34,060 bases of DNA from Chitinophaga pinensis. GTDB lineage: Bacteria > Bacteroidota > Bacteroidia > 2-12-FULL-35-15. The notes below the pieces were generated by a model that saw only the letters and a list, made by a program, of their open reading frames with translations, made no database searches and was not told the origin of the DNA. Location: assembly GCA_945879015.1 (NCBI GenBank), contig CAMCUO010000031.1:1-34060 (forward strand). The letters are read 5' to 3'. The first letter of the stretch is position 1. Each line of letters begins with the position of its first letter. Shown one piece after another: positions 6,958 through 13,665 of this stretch. A program made the translations under genes and the position numbers.

Positions 6958-7398
6958 ATGCTCAAACTTTCCAAAACAAAACTAATACTATCCGGTTTAG
7001 GAATAATGCTCTTAGTTTATTCTCTCGATCGTTTTCGCCATATAATTGGCTCCGAAACAATCACAGGAAAATTTGCTTTTTACATTGAAGAAGTGGTAAA
7101 AGAAGAGCAAGTTGCTTTTCCAATTATTGAATACACAATAAAAGATAGCACTTACCAATTCAGAGCAAAAGAAAACACAAAGTATGAAGACGGAGAAACA
7201 GTTCCTGTATTGCTCATCCATAAAAGCCCTGATATGCCTTTGTTGTTTGACCTTAGTTCTTTTTGGTTATTTCCTTTATTTTATTTTCTGCTTCCATTAT
7301 TAATTTGGATTTCTTTTACGATGAGTTATGTAGGAAAAAATGAGATTATTGAGATTGGAATAAAGTCTCCGTTTTTTAGGAAAACAAAAAAGTCCTAA
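6958..7398 (+). CDS. Small two-pass membrane protein, DUF3592-like
   Basis: This 146-residue protein has two membrane segments, at about 10-26 (ILSGLGIMLLVYSLDRF) and about 101-124 (FWLFPLFYFLLPLLIWISF), separated by a 75-residue soluble loop with beta character: AFPIIEYTIKDSTYQFRA, then YEDGETVPVLLIHKSPDM. A loop of the form 'YP.V.Y...G..Y......G..V.V.Y.P..P' between two helices is the layout of the DUF3592 family, for which no function is known. The C-terminal tail is basic. It is preceded by repeat DNA and followed by a terminator, so it is probably a single-gene unit. Family assignment is by pattern only; confidence that it is a real gene is higher than confidence in the family. Confidence 0.65.
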   Translation: MLKLSKTKLILSGLGIMLLVYSLDRFRHIIGSETITGKFAFYIEEVVKEEQVAFPIIEYTIKDSTYQFRAKENTKYEDGETVPVLLIHKSPDMPLLFDLSSFWLFPLFYFLLPLLIWISFTMSYVGKNEIIEIGIKSPFFRKTKKS

Positions 7399-7420
7399 AA
7401 TATCTCTTAGAACTTTTTTA
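7390..7420 (+). terminator. Rho-independent terminator overlapping the stop codon
   Basis: Arms AAGTcCTAA (7390-7398) and TTAGaACTT (7407-7415) pair with one mismatch and are followed by a T-run through 7419. It overlaps the TAA of the DUF3592-like gene. Confidence 0.5.
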
Positions 7421-7439
7421 TGAAAATTATTTTTTCGAA

Positions 7440-7502
7440 GCTAACTCTCTCTCCGAGTTTATCCAGAGCGTAGTCGAAGGAGAGGATTGGGGTGAGGTCT
7501 AA
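7440..7502. repeat. Composite GC-rich repeat between convergent genes
   Basis: CTCTCTCC at the left and GGAGAGG at the right can pair. The middle contains AGAGCGTAGTCGAAGGA, a member of the GAGCGnAGTCGAA family, and the right end GGGGTGAGGTCTAA matches the end of the element at 5422-5463. It therefore looks like two repeat families joined or nested. It sits just after the stop of the acyl-CoA dehydrogenase gene (minus strand). Confidence 0.6.
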
Positions 7503-8638
7503 GCTAACAAAGCTCTAGAGATAACTATCTTTTGAACTTCAGTAGTTCCTTCGTAAATCTGAGTAATTTTTGCATCTCGCATTAAACGCTCCACATGGTA
7601 TTCTTTTACAAATCCATATCCTCCGTGAATCTGGACTGCTTCAACCGTTACAGCCATTGCAACTTTTGATGCAAACACTTTTGCCATTGCACTTGCTTTG
7701 TCGAAATTCATGTGTTGATCTTTCATCCAAGCTGCTTTTATACAAAGCAAACGAGCTGCTTCAATTTCAGTAGCCATATCGGCTAATTTAAATTGTATGA
7801 TTTGATGTTGATTGATTGTTTTTCCAAATGCTTTACGTTCTTTTGAATAAGCCAATGCTAATTCATAAGCGCCTGATGCAATTCCTAAAGCTTGAGAAGC
7901 AATTCCAATTCTTCCTCCAGATAATACTTGCATCGCGAATTTAAAACCAAATCCATCATCCCCAATTCTATTTTCTTTTGGAACTTTTACATCTGTAAAC
8001 ATCAATGAATGTGTATCCGAGCCACGTATTCCTAATTTATTTTCTTTCGGTCCAACCACAAATCCTGGCAATCCTTTTTCAATAATTAAAGCATTGATTC
8101 CTTTATGTCCTTTTGCAACATCTGTTTGTGCAATCACTAAAAACACAGATGCTGAATTGCCATTTGTAATCCAGTTTTTTGTTCCGTTTACTAAGTAATG
8201 GTCGCCTTTATCGATAGCAGTAGTTTTTTGAGAAGTTGCATCCGAACCAGCTTCTGGCTCCGATAAACAAAATCCACCAATGATTTCACCTTTTGCTAAT
8301 GGAATTAAATATTTTTGTTTTTGAGCTTCTGTTCCAAATTTTTCTATTCCCCAACAAACTAAAGAGTTATTTACACTCATCACCACCGAACAAGATGCAT
8401 CTACTTTCGAAATTTCTTCCATCGCTAAAACGTAAGAAACACAATCCATTCCGCCACCACCGTATTTCGGATCTACCATCATTCCCATGAATCCAAGTTC
8501 ACCCATTTGCTTAATTTCTTCAGCAGGAAATCTTTGGTGCTCATCGCGATCAATTACTCCAGGTTTTAATACATCATTCGCAAAATCACGAGCCGCCTTC
8601 TGAATCATCAAGTGCTCTTCTGTTAAGTTAAATAGCAT
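7499..8638 (-). CDS. Acyl-CoA dehydrogenase, short-chain type
   Basis: This FAD enzyme oxidises acyl-CoA to the trans-2-enoyl-CoA in beta-oxidation or branched-chain amino acid breakdown. All family blocks are present in 379 residues: N-terminal helical domain with QKAARDFANDVLKPG, the FAD-binding signature GGFCLSEPEAGSDATS, the beta domain YLVNGTKNWITNG, and the C-terminal helical domain with ERKAFGKTINQHQ, QIHGGYGFVKEYHVERLMRD and AKITQIYEGTTEVQ. The Glu in IYEGT is the expected catalytic base. Closest in build to butyryl-CoA dehydrogenases; substrate length cannot be fixed from sequence alone. It is divergent from anmK across a 126-bp gap. No electron-transfer flavoprotein genes are nearby. 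Confidence 0.93.
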   Translation of the reverse strand: MLFNLTEEHLMIQKAARDFANDVLKPGVIDRDEHQRFPAEEIKQMGELGFMGMMVDPKYGGGGMDCVSYVLAMEEISKVDASCSVVMSVNNSLVCWGIEKFGTEAQKQKYLIPLAKGEIIGGFCLSEPEAGSDATSQKTTAIDKGDHYLVNGTKNWITNGNSASVFLVIAQTDVAKGHKGINALIIEKGLPGFVVGPKENKLGIRGSDTHSLMFTDVKVPKENRIGDDGFGFKFAMQVLSGGRIGIASQALGIASGAYELALAYSKERKAFGKTINQHQIIQFKLADMATEIEAARLLCIKAAWMKDQHMNFDKASAMAKVFASKVAMAVTVEAVQIHGGYGFVKEYHVERLMRDAKITQIYEGTTEVQKIVISRALLA

Positions 8639-8716
8639 TCATAATAAATTTTATGTTAAAAATTACTTTATTTTTGATTCCAACCCGATTGAACATCTTT
8701 CGTTCTAGTGGGAAAG

Positions 8717-8724
8717 CAAATGTA
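8717..8724 (-). promoter_or_regulatory. Possible -7 box for the acyl-CoA dehydrogenase gene
   Basis: TACATTTG on the minus strand fits the Bacteroidota TAnnTTTG box, 78 bp upstream of the start. No TTTG at the expected 17-23 nt upstream spacing was found, so the call is weak. Confidence 0.25.
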
Positions 8725-8764
8725 TATTTAAAATTCAAATTTTGCTAATAGTTTTATAACAAAT

Positions 8765-9832
8765 ATGGGAGCAGTTAACTACAACGTAATTGGCTTAATG
8801 TCAGGAACTTCGCTTGATGGGCTAGATATAGCATTTTGTCGATTTACGGTTGATAATTCTACCTGGAAGTATGAAATAGTAAGCGCACAAACCATTGCAT
8901 ACCCTGAGGAATGGAAACAAACGATTTTGAGTTTAGAAAAAACGGATGCACTAACATTTCAGAAAGTCCATGTAGATTATGGGCATCACTTAGGTGGCCT
9001 AGTCTCCGAATTTATCATGAGAAATAACATTAAAGCCGATTTTGTTGCTTCTCACGGACATACCATTTTTCATCAGCCCGCTAAAAAATTAACAGTACAA
9101 ATTGGGGCAGGAAGTGCTATTTCATCTAAATGTAATTTGCCAGTAGTATGTGATTTTCGAACTTTGGATGTTGCTTTGGGCGGACAAGGTGCACCACTCG
9201 TGCCAATTGGAGATAAAATGCTATTTTCTGAATACGATTTCTGTTTGAATTTAGGTGGATTTGCCAATGTATCATACGAACATAACGGTCTTCGCGTTGC
9301 GTATGATGTTTGCCCCGTTAACATTGTTATGAATGCTATTGCCGAGAAAAACGGAAAAGCTTTTGATGAAAACGGAAATATGGCGAAAGAAGGAATGCTG
9401 AGCGGATATCTCTTAAATGAATTCAATCAATTAGGTTTTTATAAAATGATAATGGATAGTCCTAAGTCCTTAGGCAAAGAATGGGTCATCAAAAATATAA
9501 ATCCGCTTATTGAACAATATGAAATTTCGGATGAAGATTTGCTTCGTACATTTTGTGAGCATATAGCATTTCAAGTTGGAAAATCATTAAAATCTAAACC
9601 TAAAGGAAAAATATTGGTAACTGGTGGAGGAGCGTACAATCAGTTTTTAATCGAATGCATGCAGCAGCAAACCGAACATCAATTGGTGATTCCTGACAAA
9701 AAAACAATTGAATACAAAGAAGCTTTAATCTTTGCTTTTTTGGGTGTGTTGAGAATGAGAAATGAAGTCAACTGTTTGAAAAGTGTTACTGGTGCCTCAA
9801 GGGATAATTGCGGAGGAAGTATATATAATTAA
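8765..9832 (+). CDS. anmK: Anhydro-N-acetylmuramic acid kinase
   Basis: AnmK hydrolyses and phosphorylates 1,6-anhydro-MurNAc, feeding recycled cell-wall sugar back as MurNAc-6-phosphate. The N-terminal ATP site GLMSGTSLDGLDIAFCRF (about residues 10-27) is diagnostic. It is followed by FVASHGHTIFHQP, VVCDFRTLDVALGGQGAPL and DFCLNLGGFANVSY, with the actin-like-fold motif ILVTGGGAYNQFLIECM near residues 285-300 and LIFAFLGVLRM at the end. Length 355 is normal for Bacteroidota. Its near neighbour murF acts in the same cell-wall pathway but is not in the same operon. The start is an ATG; a weak hairpin follows the stop. Confidence 0.93.
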   Translation: MGAVNYNVIGLMSGTSLDGLDIAFCRFTVDNSTWKYEIVSAQTIAYPEEWKQTILSLEKTDALTFQKVHVDYGHHLGGLVSEFIMRNNIKADFVASHGHTIFHQPAKKLTVQIGAGSAISSKCNLPVVCDFRTLDVALGGQGAPLVPIGDKMLFSEYDFCLNLGGFANVSYEHNGLRVAYDVCPVNIVMNAIAEKNGKAFDENGNMAKEGMLSGYLLNEFNQLGFYKMIMDSPKSLGKEWVIKNINPLIEQYEISDEDLLRTFCEHIAFQVGKSLKSKPKGKILVTGGGAYNQFLIECMQQQTEHQLVIPDKKTIEYKEALIFAFLGVLRMRNEVNCLKSVTGASRDNCGGSIYN

Positions 9833-9834
9833 AA

Positions 9835-9855
9835 CAGCCCCCTAAAAGGAGGCTG
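9835..9855. terminator. Possible bidirectional hairpin between anmK and the charged small protein
   Basis: CAGCCCCCT (9835-9843) and AGGAGGCTG (9847-9855) pair with one mismatch, directly after the anmK stop and before the end of the convergent gene. There is no strong T-run on either side, so termination is uncertain. Confidence 0.35.
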
Positions 9856-9874
9856 CAGTATATATAAGTATTTC

Positions 9875-10114
9875 TTAAAATTCATCATCGAAAAACTCTT
9901 CGTCATCAACATCATCAGCAAAATCATCATCTAATTTTACATCTTCATCCATTGAGAAGTCATCATCATCTTCATCAAGACTGCTTTTCCAATTTTTTTT
10001 ATCTTTTTCTTTTTGAGGAACAAGTTTAGATGGCTTTCTTAATTCCCCGGAATCCTTTGCTTTGTCTCCGCCCTTTTTAGCTGGACTCTTTTTTGTATTG
10101 CTTGGCTTTTTCAT
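9875..10114 (-). CDS. Small bipartite charged protein, function unknown
   Basis: This 79-residue protein is strikingly polar. Residues 1-42 are Lys/Pro/Ser-rich (MKKPSNTKKSPAKKGGDKAK), and residues 46-79 are almost entirely Asp/Glu with scattered Phe (SLDEDDDDFSMDED, then FADDVDDEEFFDDEF). It has no signal peptide, membrane segment or known domain and is probably disordered. Similar short Lys-then-Asp proteins are common hypotheticals in Bacteroidota. The charge split suggests binding to a basic or nucleic-acid partner, but that is speculation. The frame is closed and ends in a stop after a terminal Phe, and composition bias could also arise by chance in AT-rich DNA. Confidence 0.65.
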   Translation of the reverse strand: MKKPSNTKKSPAKKGGDKAKDSGELRKPSKLVPQKEKDKKNWKSSLDEDDDDFSMDEDVKLDDDFADDVDDEEFFDDEF

Positions 10115-10624
10115 TTGTAATGAAATTTGTTTTGCAAATTTTTTTAATTGGTTTCTATTAATTACATCTCAACTATTTGCTGTCATTTTTAGCGGAGTCG
10201 AGAAACTATTTATACAAATCTCTGAATTTTTCTTTTTTAAACAAAAAATAATCGTGAAAAAACACTTTTTTATTGTTTTAAAATTTTGAGCTTTTTGTAT
10301 TCTATTATAAAAATAAAACATAATTTGATAAATACATAATTTTTTATGTCAATTTTTCTTTTCGTTTATCTGTCTTTAAAATGAGAAATTCCTGTTTTTT
10401 GTCAGGAATGCAATAAATGAATAAACACTTCGTTATCATCGTAATTAAGTTTACATCCCCCAAATAGTTTTTTCAAAATTTAAGTAATTCCATTGTTTTT
10501 GGAGTTTTCCCCTGCTTATAAATTTGATAGCACAATCAATTAATGTATTTTTTGATTATGGAATATCGTTTACACAAGCATCTTAATATCGAAAATAAAA
10601 ATTTCAATCTAAAACTTAAAGGCC
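10115..10624. other. 510-bp AT-rich intergenic region upstream of tonB
   Basis: No convincing gene is present; the longest open frames are Phe/Lys-rich translations of poly-A/T. It contains a remnant of the GAGCG-type repeat (GTCATTTTTAGCGGAGTCGA, about 10182-10201), a hairpin ATTCCTG/CAGGAAT (10388-10394 with 10403-10409), and a good Bacteroidota promoter match at 10498-10526. Confidence 0.6.
10498..10526 (+). promoter_or_regulatory. Predicted Bacteroidota sigma-A promoter for tonB
   Basis: TTTG (10498-10501), a 17-nt spacer, then TAAATTTG (10519-10526) fits the Bacteroidota TTTG / TAnnTTTG promoter. It implies a 5' leader of roughly 90 nt before the ATG at 10625. No mapping data support it; this is a motif match only. 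Confidence 0.5.
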
Positions 10625-11395
10625 ATGAACACAAACTTCAACTCCGAAGACAATTTCAATGAATTAGTTTTCGAAAATAAAAATAAAGCATATGGAGCAT
10701 ATGCTATTCGTAAATCTTATAACGACAATATTAGCCATTCTGTACTACTTTCTTCAATGTTTTTTGGATTACTTGTTTTATTCGCAGTATTAATTACAAA
10801 TAAAAAAATTGAAATTCCAGACATGGGAATCACTAATGATCCTGTTATAACAACTACCATTATTGATGTAATACTAAAGCCTAAAGCTCCAATTGTAGAT
10901 AAAGTTGAAAAACCAAAAGTGCCACCTGCAAGTACATCTGGACAAATGTCTGCTTCAGATGACCTGCAAAAAAATAATGTTAAACCGAATGATCAAATGG
11001 TGATTAGTAATCTTCCTAATTTGAATGGTAGTGATAGCACAGCAAAAGACCCTATTATTATTACTATACTTCCACCTACAAAAACGCCTCCACCAATTGT
11101 ATTGATTCCTGATAAGATGCCAAAATTGGATAAGATGACGGAATTTATTAAAGAAAACTTAAAATACCCGAAAGTAGCTATAGATAATGGAACTCATGGT
11201 CCTGTTTACTTATCTTTTGTTGTAGAAATAGATGGTACACTGTCTGATATCACCTTAAAAAATGCAATTGGTGACGGTTGCGAGCAAGAAGCTAAGCGAG
11301 TTGTAAGTAAAATGCCTTTGTGGGAGCCAGGAATTAAAGACGGAAAACCTGTTCGTGTTCAATGTACTTTGCCTATAAATTTTAGGTTAAAGTAG
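10625..11395 (+). CDS. tonB: Energy transducer TonB family protein
   Basis: TonB proteins carry proton-motive energy from ExbB/ExbD to outer-membrane receptors. This 256-residue protein has the Bacteroidota-type cytoplasmic N-terminus (FNELVFENKNKAYGAYAIRK), a single membrane anchor at about residues 40-58 (VLLSSMFFGLLVLFAVLI), a Pro/Lys-rich periplasmic spacer (KPKAPIVDKVEKPKVPP and PPTKTPPPIVLIP), and a C-terminal TonB domain from about 170 on (MTEFIKENLKYPKVAIDNG, GPVYLSFVVEIDGTLSDITL, CEQEAKRVVSKMPLWEPG, VQCTLPINFRL). A terminator separates it from the exbB-exbD-tonB2 unit, so it may be transcribed alone from the promoter at 10498. Which receptors it serves cannot be told. Confidence 0.9.
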   Translation: MNTNFNSEDNFNELVFENKNKAYGAYAIRKSYNDNISHSVLLSSMFFGLLVLFAVLITNKKIEIPDMGITNDPVITTTIIDVILKPKAPIVDKVEKPKVPPASTSGQMSASDDLQKNNVKPNDQMVISNLPNLNGSDSTAKDPIIITILPPTKTPPPIVLIPDKMPKLDKMTEFIKENLKYPKVAIDNGTHGPVYLSFVVEIDGTLSDITLKNAIGDGCEQEAKRVVSKMPLWEPGIKDGKPVRVQCTLPINFRLK

Positions 11396-11469
11396 TGTGT
11401 TGAATAAACAATGCAGTGTTTATAAGTTGAGCCAAGTGTAAAAAAAGAGCCACTTCATATAATTAATTT

Positions 11470-11507
11470 AGCAATCGTGAGTTATTACCTTACGATTGCT
11501 TTCTTAT
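11470..11507 (+). terminator. Rho-independent terminator after tonB
   Basis: A perfect 9-bp stem AGCAATCGT (11470-11478) / ACGATTGCT (11492-11500) with a 13-nt loop is followed by TTCTTAT. It lies 27 bp before the exbB start, so exbB needs a promoter close to or within the hairpin region, or read-through. Confidence 0.7.
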
Positions 11508-11533
11508 ATTAAATAAAATCTAAACTAAAACAC

Positions 11534-12277
11534 ATGTTAAATTCAGTTTTAATTCAAATTGTAAGTGGCGCAGCAACAGTTGTGGATACAGCTAAAAACA
11601 TTGCTGTACAAGCTACTCAGGTTCCTGCTGCTTCAACTATTATCACTCCCAAACAAGATACTTTGTCCCTACTCGACTTAGTTATGAAGGGCGGAATTAT
11701 TATGATTCCTATGGGTTTGCTCTCTATTTTAACGCTCTATTTCTTTTTCGAACGACTGATGACTATTAGTAAAGCTTCTAAGTTGGATAAGAATTTTATG
11801 AATAGTATTAAAGATTTTATTCATAATGGAAACATTGATGCAGCGAAATCACTTTGTAGAAATACCGTTAGTCCCGCTGCTCGCATGATTGAAAAAGGTG
11901 TTAGTCGCATTGGAAAACCAATTAAGGAAATTGAAGAGGCTATGGAAAGTACAGGAAAATTAGAGTTAAACAGATTAGAAAAAAATCTGAGTGTTTTGAG
12001 TTTGATTGGACGAATTGCACCAATTCTTGGATTTGTTGGAACAATAGCTGGAGTTATTAAAATCTTTTATGATATCTCTTTAACAGATAATATCAGCATT
12101 GGAGTTATTTCTGGTGGTTTATATCAAAAGATGATTACCAGTGCTTCTGGTTTGGTGATTGGTTTGATTGCTTTTATCGGATATTACATTTTAAATGCAA
12201 TGTTGGATAAAACATTAAATAAAATGGAAACAGCATCGGTAGAGTTTATTGATTTGTTACAAGAGCCAACTAAATAA
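11534..12277 (+). CDS. exbB: MotA/TolQ/ExbB proton channel protein
   Basis: This is the inner-membrane proton-channel subunit that, with ExbD, energises TonB or Tol systems. The 247-residue protein has an N-terminal stretch with an Ala/Val-rich segment (about 1-35), then membrane helices at about 53-74 (GGIIMIPMGLLSILTLYFF), 148-172 (RIAPILGFVGTIAGVIKIF) and 195-222 (MITSASGLVIGLIAFIGYYI). The G.VGT..G and T..GL.iGl..fi patterns are the conserved ExbB/TolQ channel signatures. exbD starts 2 bp after its stop, and tonB2 follows, so the three are one transcription unit. Sequence does not separate an ExbB from a TolQ role; no pal or tolB is in view. Confidence 0.9.
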   Translation: MLNSVLIQIVSGAATVVDTAKNIAVQATQVPAASTIITPKQDTLSLLDLVMKGGIIMIPMGLLSILTLYFFFERLMTISKASKLDKNFMNSIKDFIHNGNIDAAKSLCRNTVSPAARMIEKGVSRIGKPIKEIEEAMESTGKLELNRLEKNLSVLSLIGRIAPILGFVGTIAGVIKIFYDISLTDNISIGVISGGLYQKMITSASGLVIGLIAFIGYYILNAMLDKTLNKMETASVEFIDLLQEPTK

Positions 12278-12279
12278 AC

Positions 12280-12693
12280 ATGAAACTAAAGCGCAGACAT
12301 AAAGAAGGTGCCGAAGTAAGTACAGAATCGTTAAACGATATCATGTTTTTTCTTTTGCTTTTTTTCTTGATTATTTCAACCTTGGCAAATCCAAGTGTTT
12401 TGAAATTGACATTACCTAGTTCTAGTTCTAGTCAAACTATGAATAAACAACAAATCACAATTGAGGCAGACGCGGATCATCAATTTATAATAAACAAACT
12501 GCCTATTCCATTTACTCAGTTGGAAGACGCTTTGAATGTTGAAATTGCTAGAATTAAAGGTTTGGGTGGAGATCCAACGGTTGTTTTAAAATTAGACAAT
12601 ACACTTTCTATTCAAGATCTTGCTGATGTAATGCAAATTGGTTACTCTTTAGGTGTAAAAATGGTATTGGCAACTAAGTCAACTGATAAATAA
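12280..12693 (+). CDS. exbD: ExbD/TolR family biopolymer transport protein
   Basis: This 137-residue single-pass inner-membrane protein has a basic N-terminus (MKLKRRHKEGAEVSTESLND), a membrane helix at about 20-38 (DIMFFLLLFFLIISTLANP) and a periplasmic domain ending in LADVMQIGYSLGVKMVLATK. The Asp at the start of the helix (LNDIMFF) is the conserved proton-carrying residue of ExbD/TolR. It is 2 bp from exbB and 1 bp from tonB2, so it is surely co-translated with them. Length is typical. The N-terminal region is shorter and more basic than the other ExbD class of Bacteroidota. Confidence 0.9.
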   Translation: MKLKRRHKEGAEVSTESLNDIMFFLLLFFLIISTLANPSVLKLTLPSSSSSQTMNKQQITIEADADHQFIINKLPIPFTQLEDALNVEIARIKGLGGDPTVVLKLDNTLSIQDLADVMQIGYSLGVKMVLATKSTDK

Positions 12694-12694
12694 A

Positions 12695-13498
12695 ATGGAT
12701 TCAGCAACAGAAAATAAAAATAAATATTTAGCGGTAGTCTTTACAATAGGATTTCACGCATTATTGTTTTTGCTTTTTCTATTTATAGTATTCATAACTC
12801 CAATTCCTGCTTTTGAAATAAAACCAATTCCCGAAATTGAAATTGGATTAGGAATGGAAGGTGCTGGAAATAAAGCAAGTGGAGGTTCAGGACAAAATGA
12901 TCCGAATGTAGAAACAAGTATGGAAGCTGCAGTTAATTCTAACGAAAGTGCTCCTAACATTATTACGGATGAAACCGAAACGGAAGTAAGCGTAAAAACA
13001 AATCCGAATGCTACTTCTGAAAGTACTGCTGAAACATTAAGTCCTGAAGAAAAGAAAGAACGTGCAGAATTAGAAAAAGCTTTAGCGAAAATTAAAGCTA
13101 TGAAAGATAAAAAAGGAAATGGTGATGGAGGAAAAAATACGGGTGGAACAGGAAATGGAAACAATACAGGAGTTGGTGATGGTCCAGGAACAGGAATTGG
13201 TGATGGAACTCCAGGCGGACCAGGCGGAACGGGTTGGGATTTAAAAGGTCGTTCACTTTTGAAAAAACCAGATAGAATGACCGACTCAGAGGAAGAAGGA
13301 ATTGTGGTGGTAGAAATTATTGTAGATGAAAATGGAAAAGTTGTGAAAGCAACTCCTGGTGCTCGTGGTTCAACTACAACCAGCTCTAAATTATATGCAA
13401 AAGCTCGTGGTGCTGCCAAAGAAGCCAAGTTTAGTCCTAGTCCCGAAGGAATAAAAGAGCAACGAGGAACTTATACATTCGTCTTCACTTTAGAATAA
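12695..13498 (+). CDS. TonB-like energy transducer with glycine-rich spacer
   Basis: Third gene of the exbB-exbD unit, 267 residues. A cytoplasmic tip (MDSATENKNKYLAV) leads to a membrane anchor at about 14-34 (FTIGFHALLFLLFLFIVFIT) and a periplasmic region with acidic and coiled-coil character (SPEEKKERAELEKALAKIKA, about 110-135). A low-complexity Gly/Asn/Asp spacer follows (about 138-180), then a compact C-terminal TonB/TolA domain (GIVVVEIIVDENGKVVKATP, then AKARGAAKEAKFSPSPEG and GTYTFVFTL). The build is between TonB and TolA; the C-terminal motif favours TonB. Because the upstream tonB at 10625 has its own terminator, the locus supplies two transducers for one channel pair. The long minus-strand frame opposite it is a composition artefact. 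Confidence 0.88.
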   Translation: MDSATENKNKYLAVVFTIGFHALLFLLFLFIVFITPIPAFEIKPIPEIEIGLGMEGAGNKASGGSGQNDPNVETSMEAAVNSNESAPNIITDETETEVSVKTNPNATSESTAETLSPEEKKERAELEKALAKIKAMKDKKGNGDGGKNTGGTGNGNNTGVGDGPGTGIGDGTPGGPGGTGWDLKGRSLLKKPDRMTDSEEEGIVVVEIIVDENGKVVKATPGARGSTTTSSKLYAKARGAAKEAKFSPSPEGIKEQRGTYTFVFTLE

Positions 13499-13527
13499 AA
13501 TTCAATTACTTTTGTACTAATTATTGT

Positions 13528-13612
13528 GTAAAGTCTTCGACTCCGCTCAGACTGACAACCGAATTGTCATACTGAGTGGATTCGACTGCGCTCACCATAA
13601 ACTTAGTCGAAG
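13528..13612. repeat. GAGCG/GTCGAA repeat cluster upstream of folC
   Basis: Several copies, in both orientations, of CTTCGACTCCGCTCAGACTG / GTCATACTGAGTGGATTCGA / CTTAGTCGAAGTG lie between tonB2 and folC. An open frame continuing folC upstream to a TTG at 13576 is made by this DNA and is not part of the protein. Confidence 0.7.
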
Positions 13613-13665
13613 TGTATTCGAAGGATGAATGTGAAATTTTACTTAACAACATTTTAGTTCAAAAG

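Noticed and set aside
9073..9426. 117-codon minus-strand open frame
   Set aside because: It is opposite conserved anmK motifs.
10062..10289. 75-codon Phe-rich plus-strand frame
   Set aside because: It overlaps the charged small protein and AT-rich spacer; composition is that of poly-T DNA.
10388..10409. ATTCCTG/CAGGAAT hairpin as a terminator or riboswitch
   Set aside because: There is no T-run on the plus strand, the stem is short and no conserved riboswitch core is seen.
12754..13428. 224-codon minus-strand open frame rich in Pro and Ser
   Set aside because: It is opposite the glycine-rich spacer and coding sequence of tonB2; its composition is the complement of Gly codons.
13576..13665. 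N-terminal extension of FolC from a TTG
   Set aside because: It is encoded by GAGCG/GTCGAA repeat DNA and is not FolC-like.
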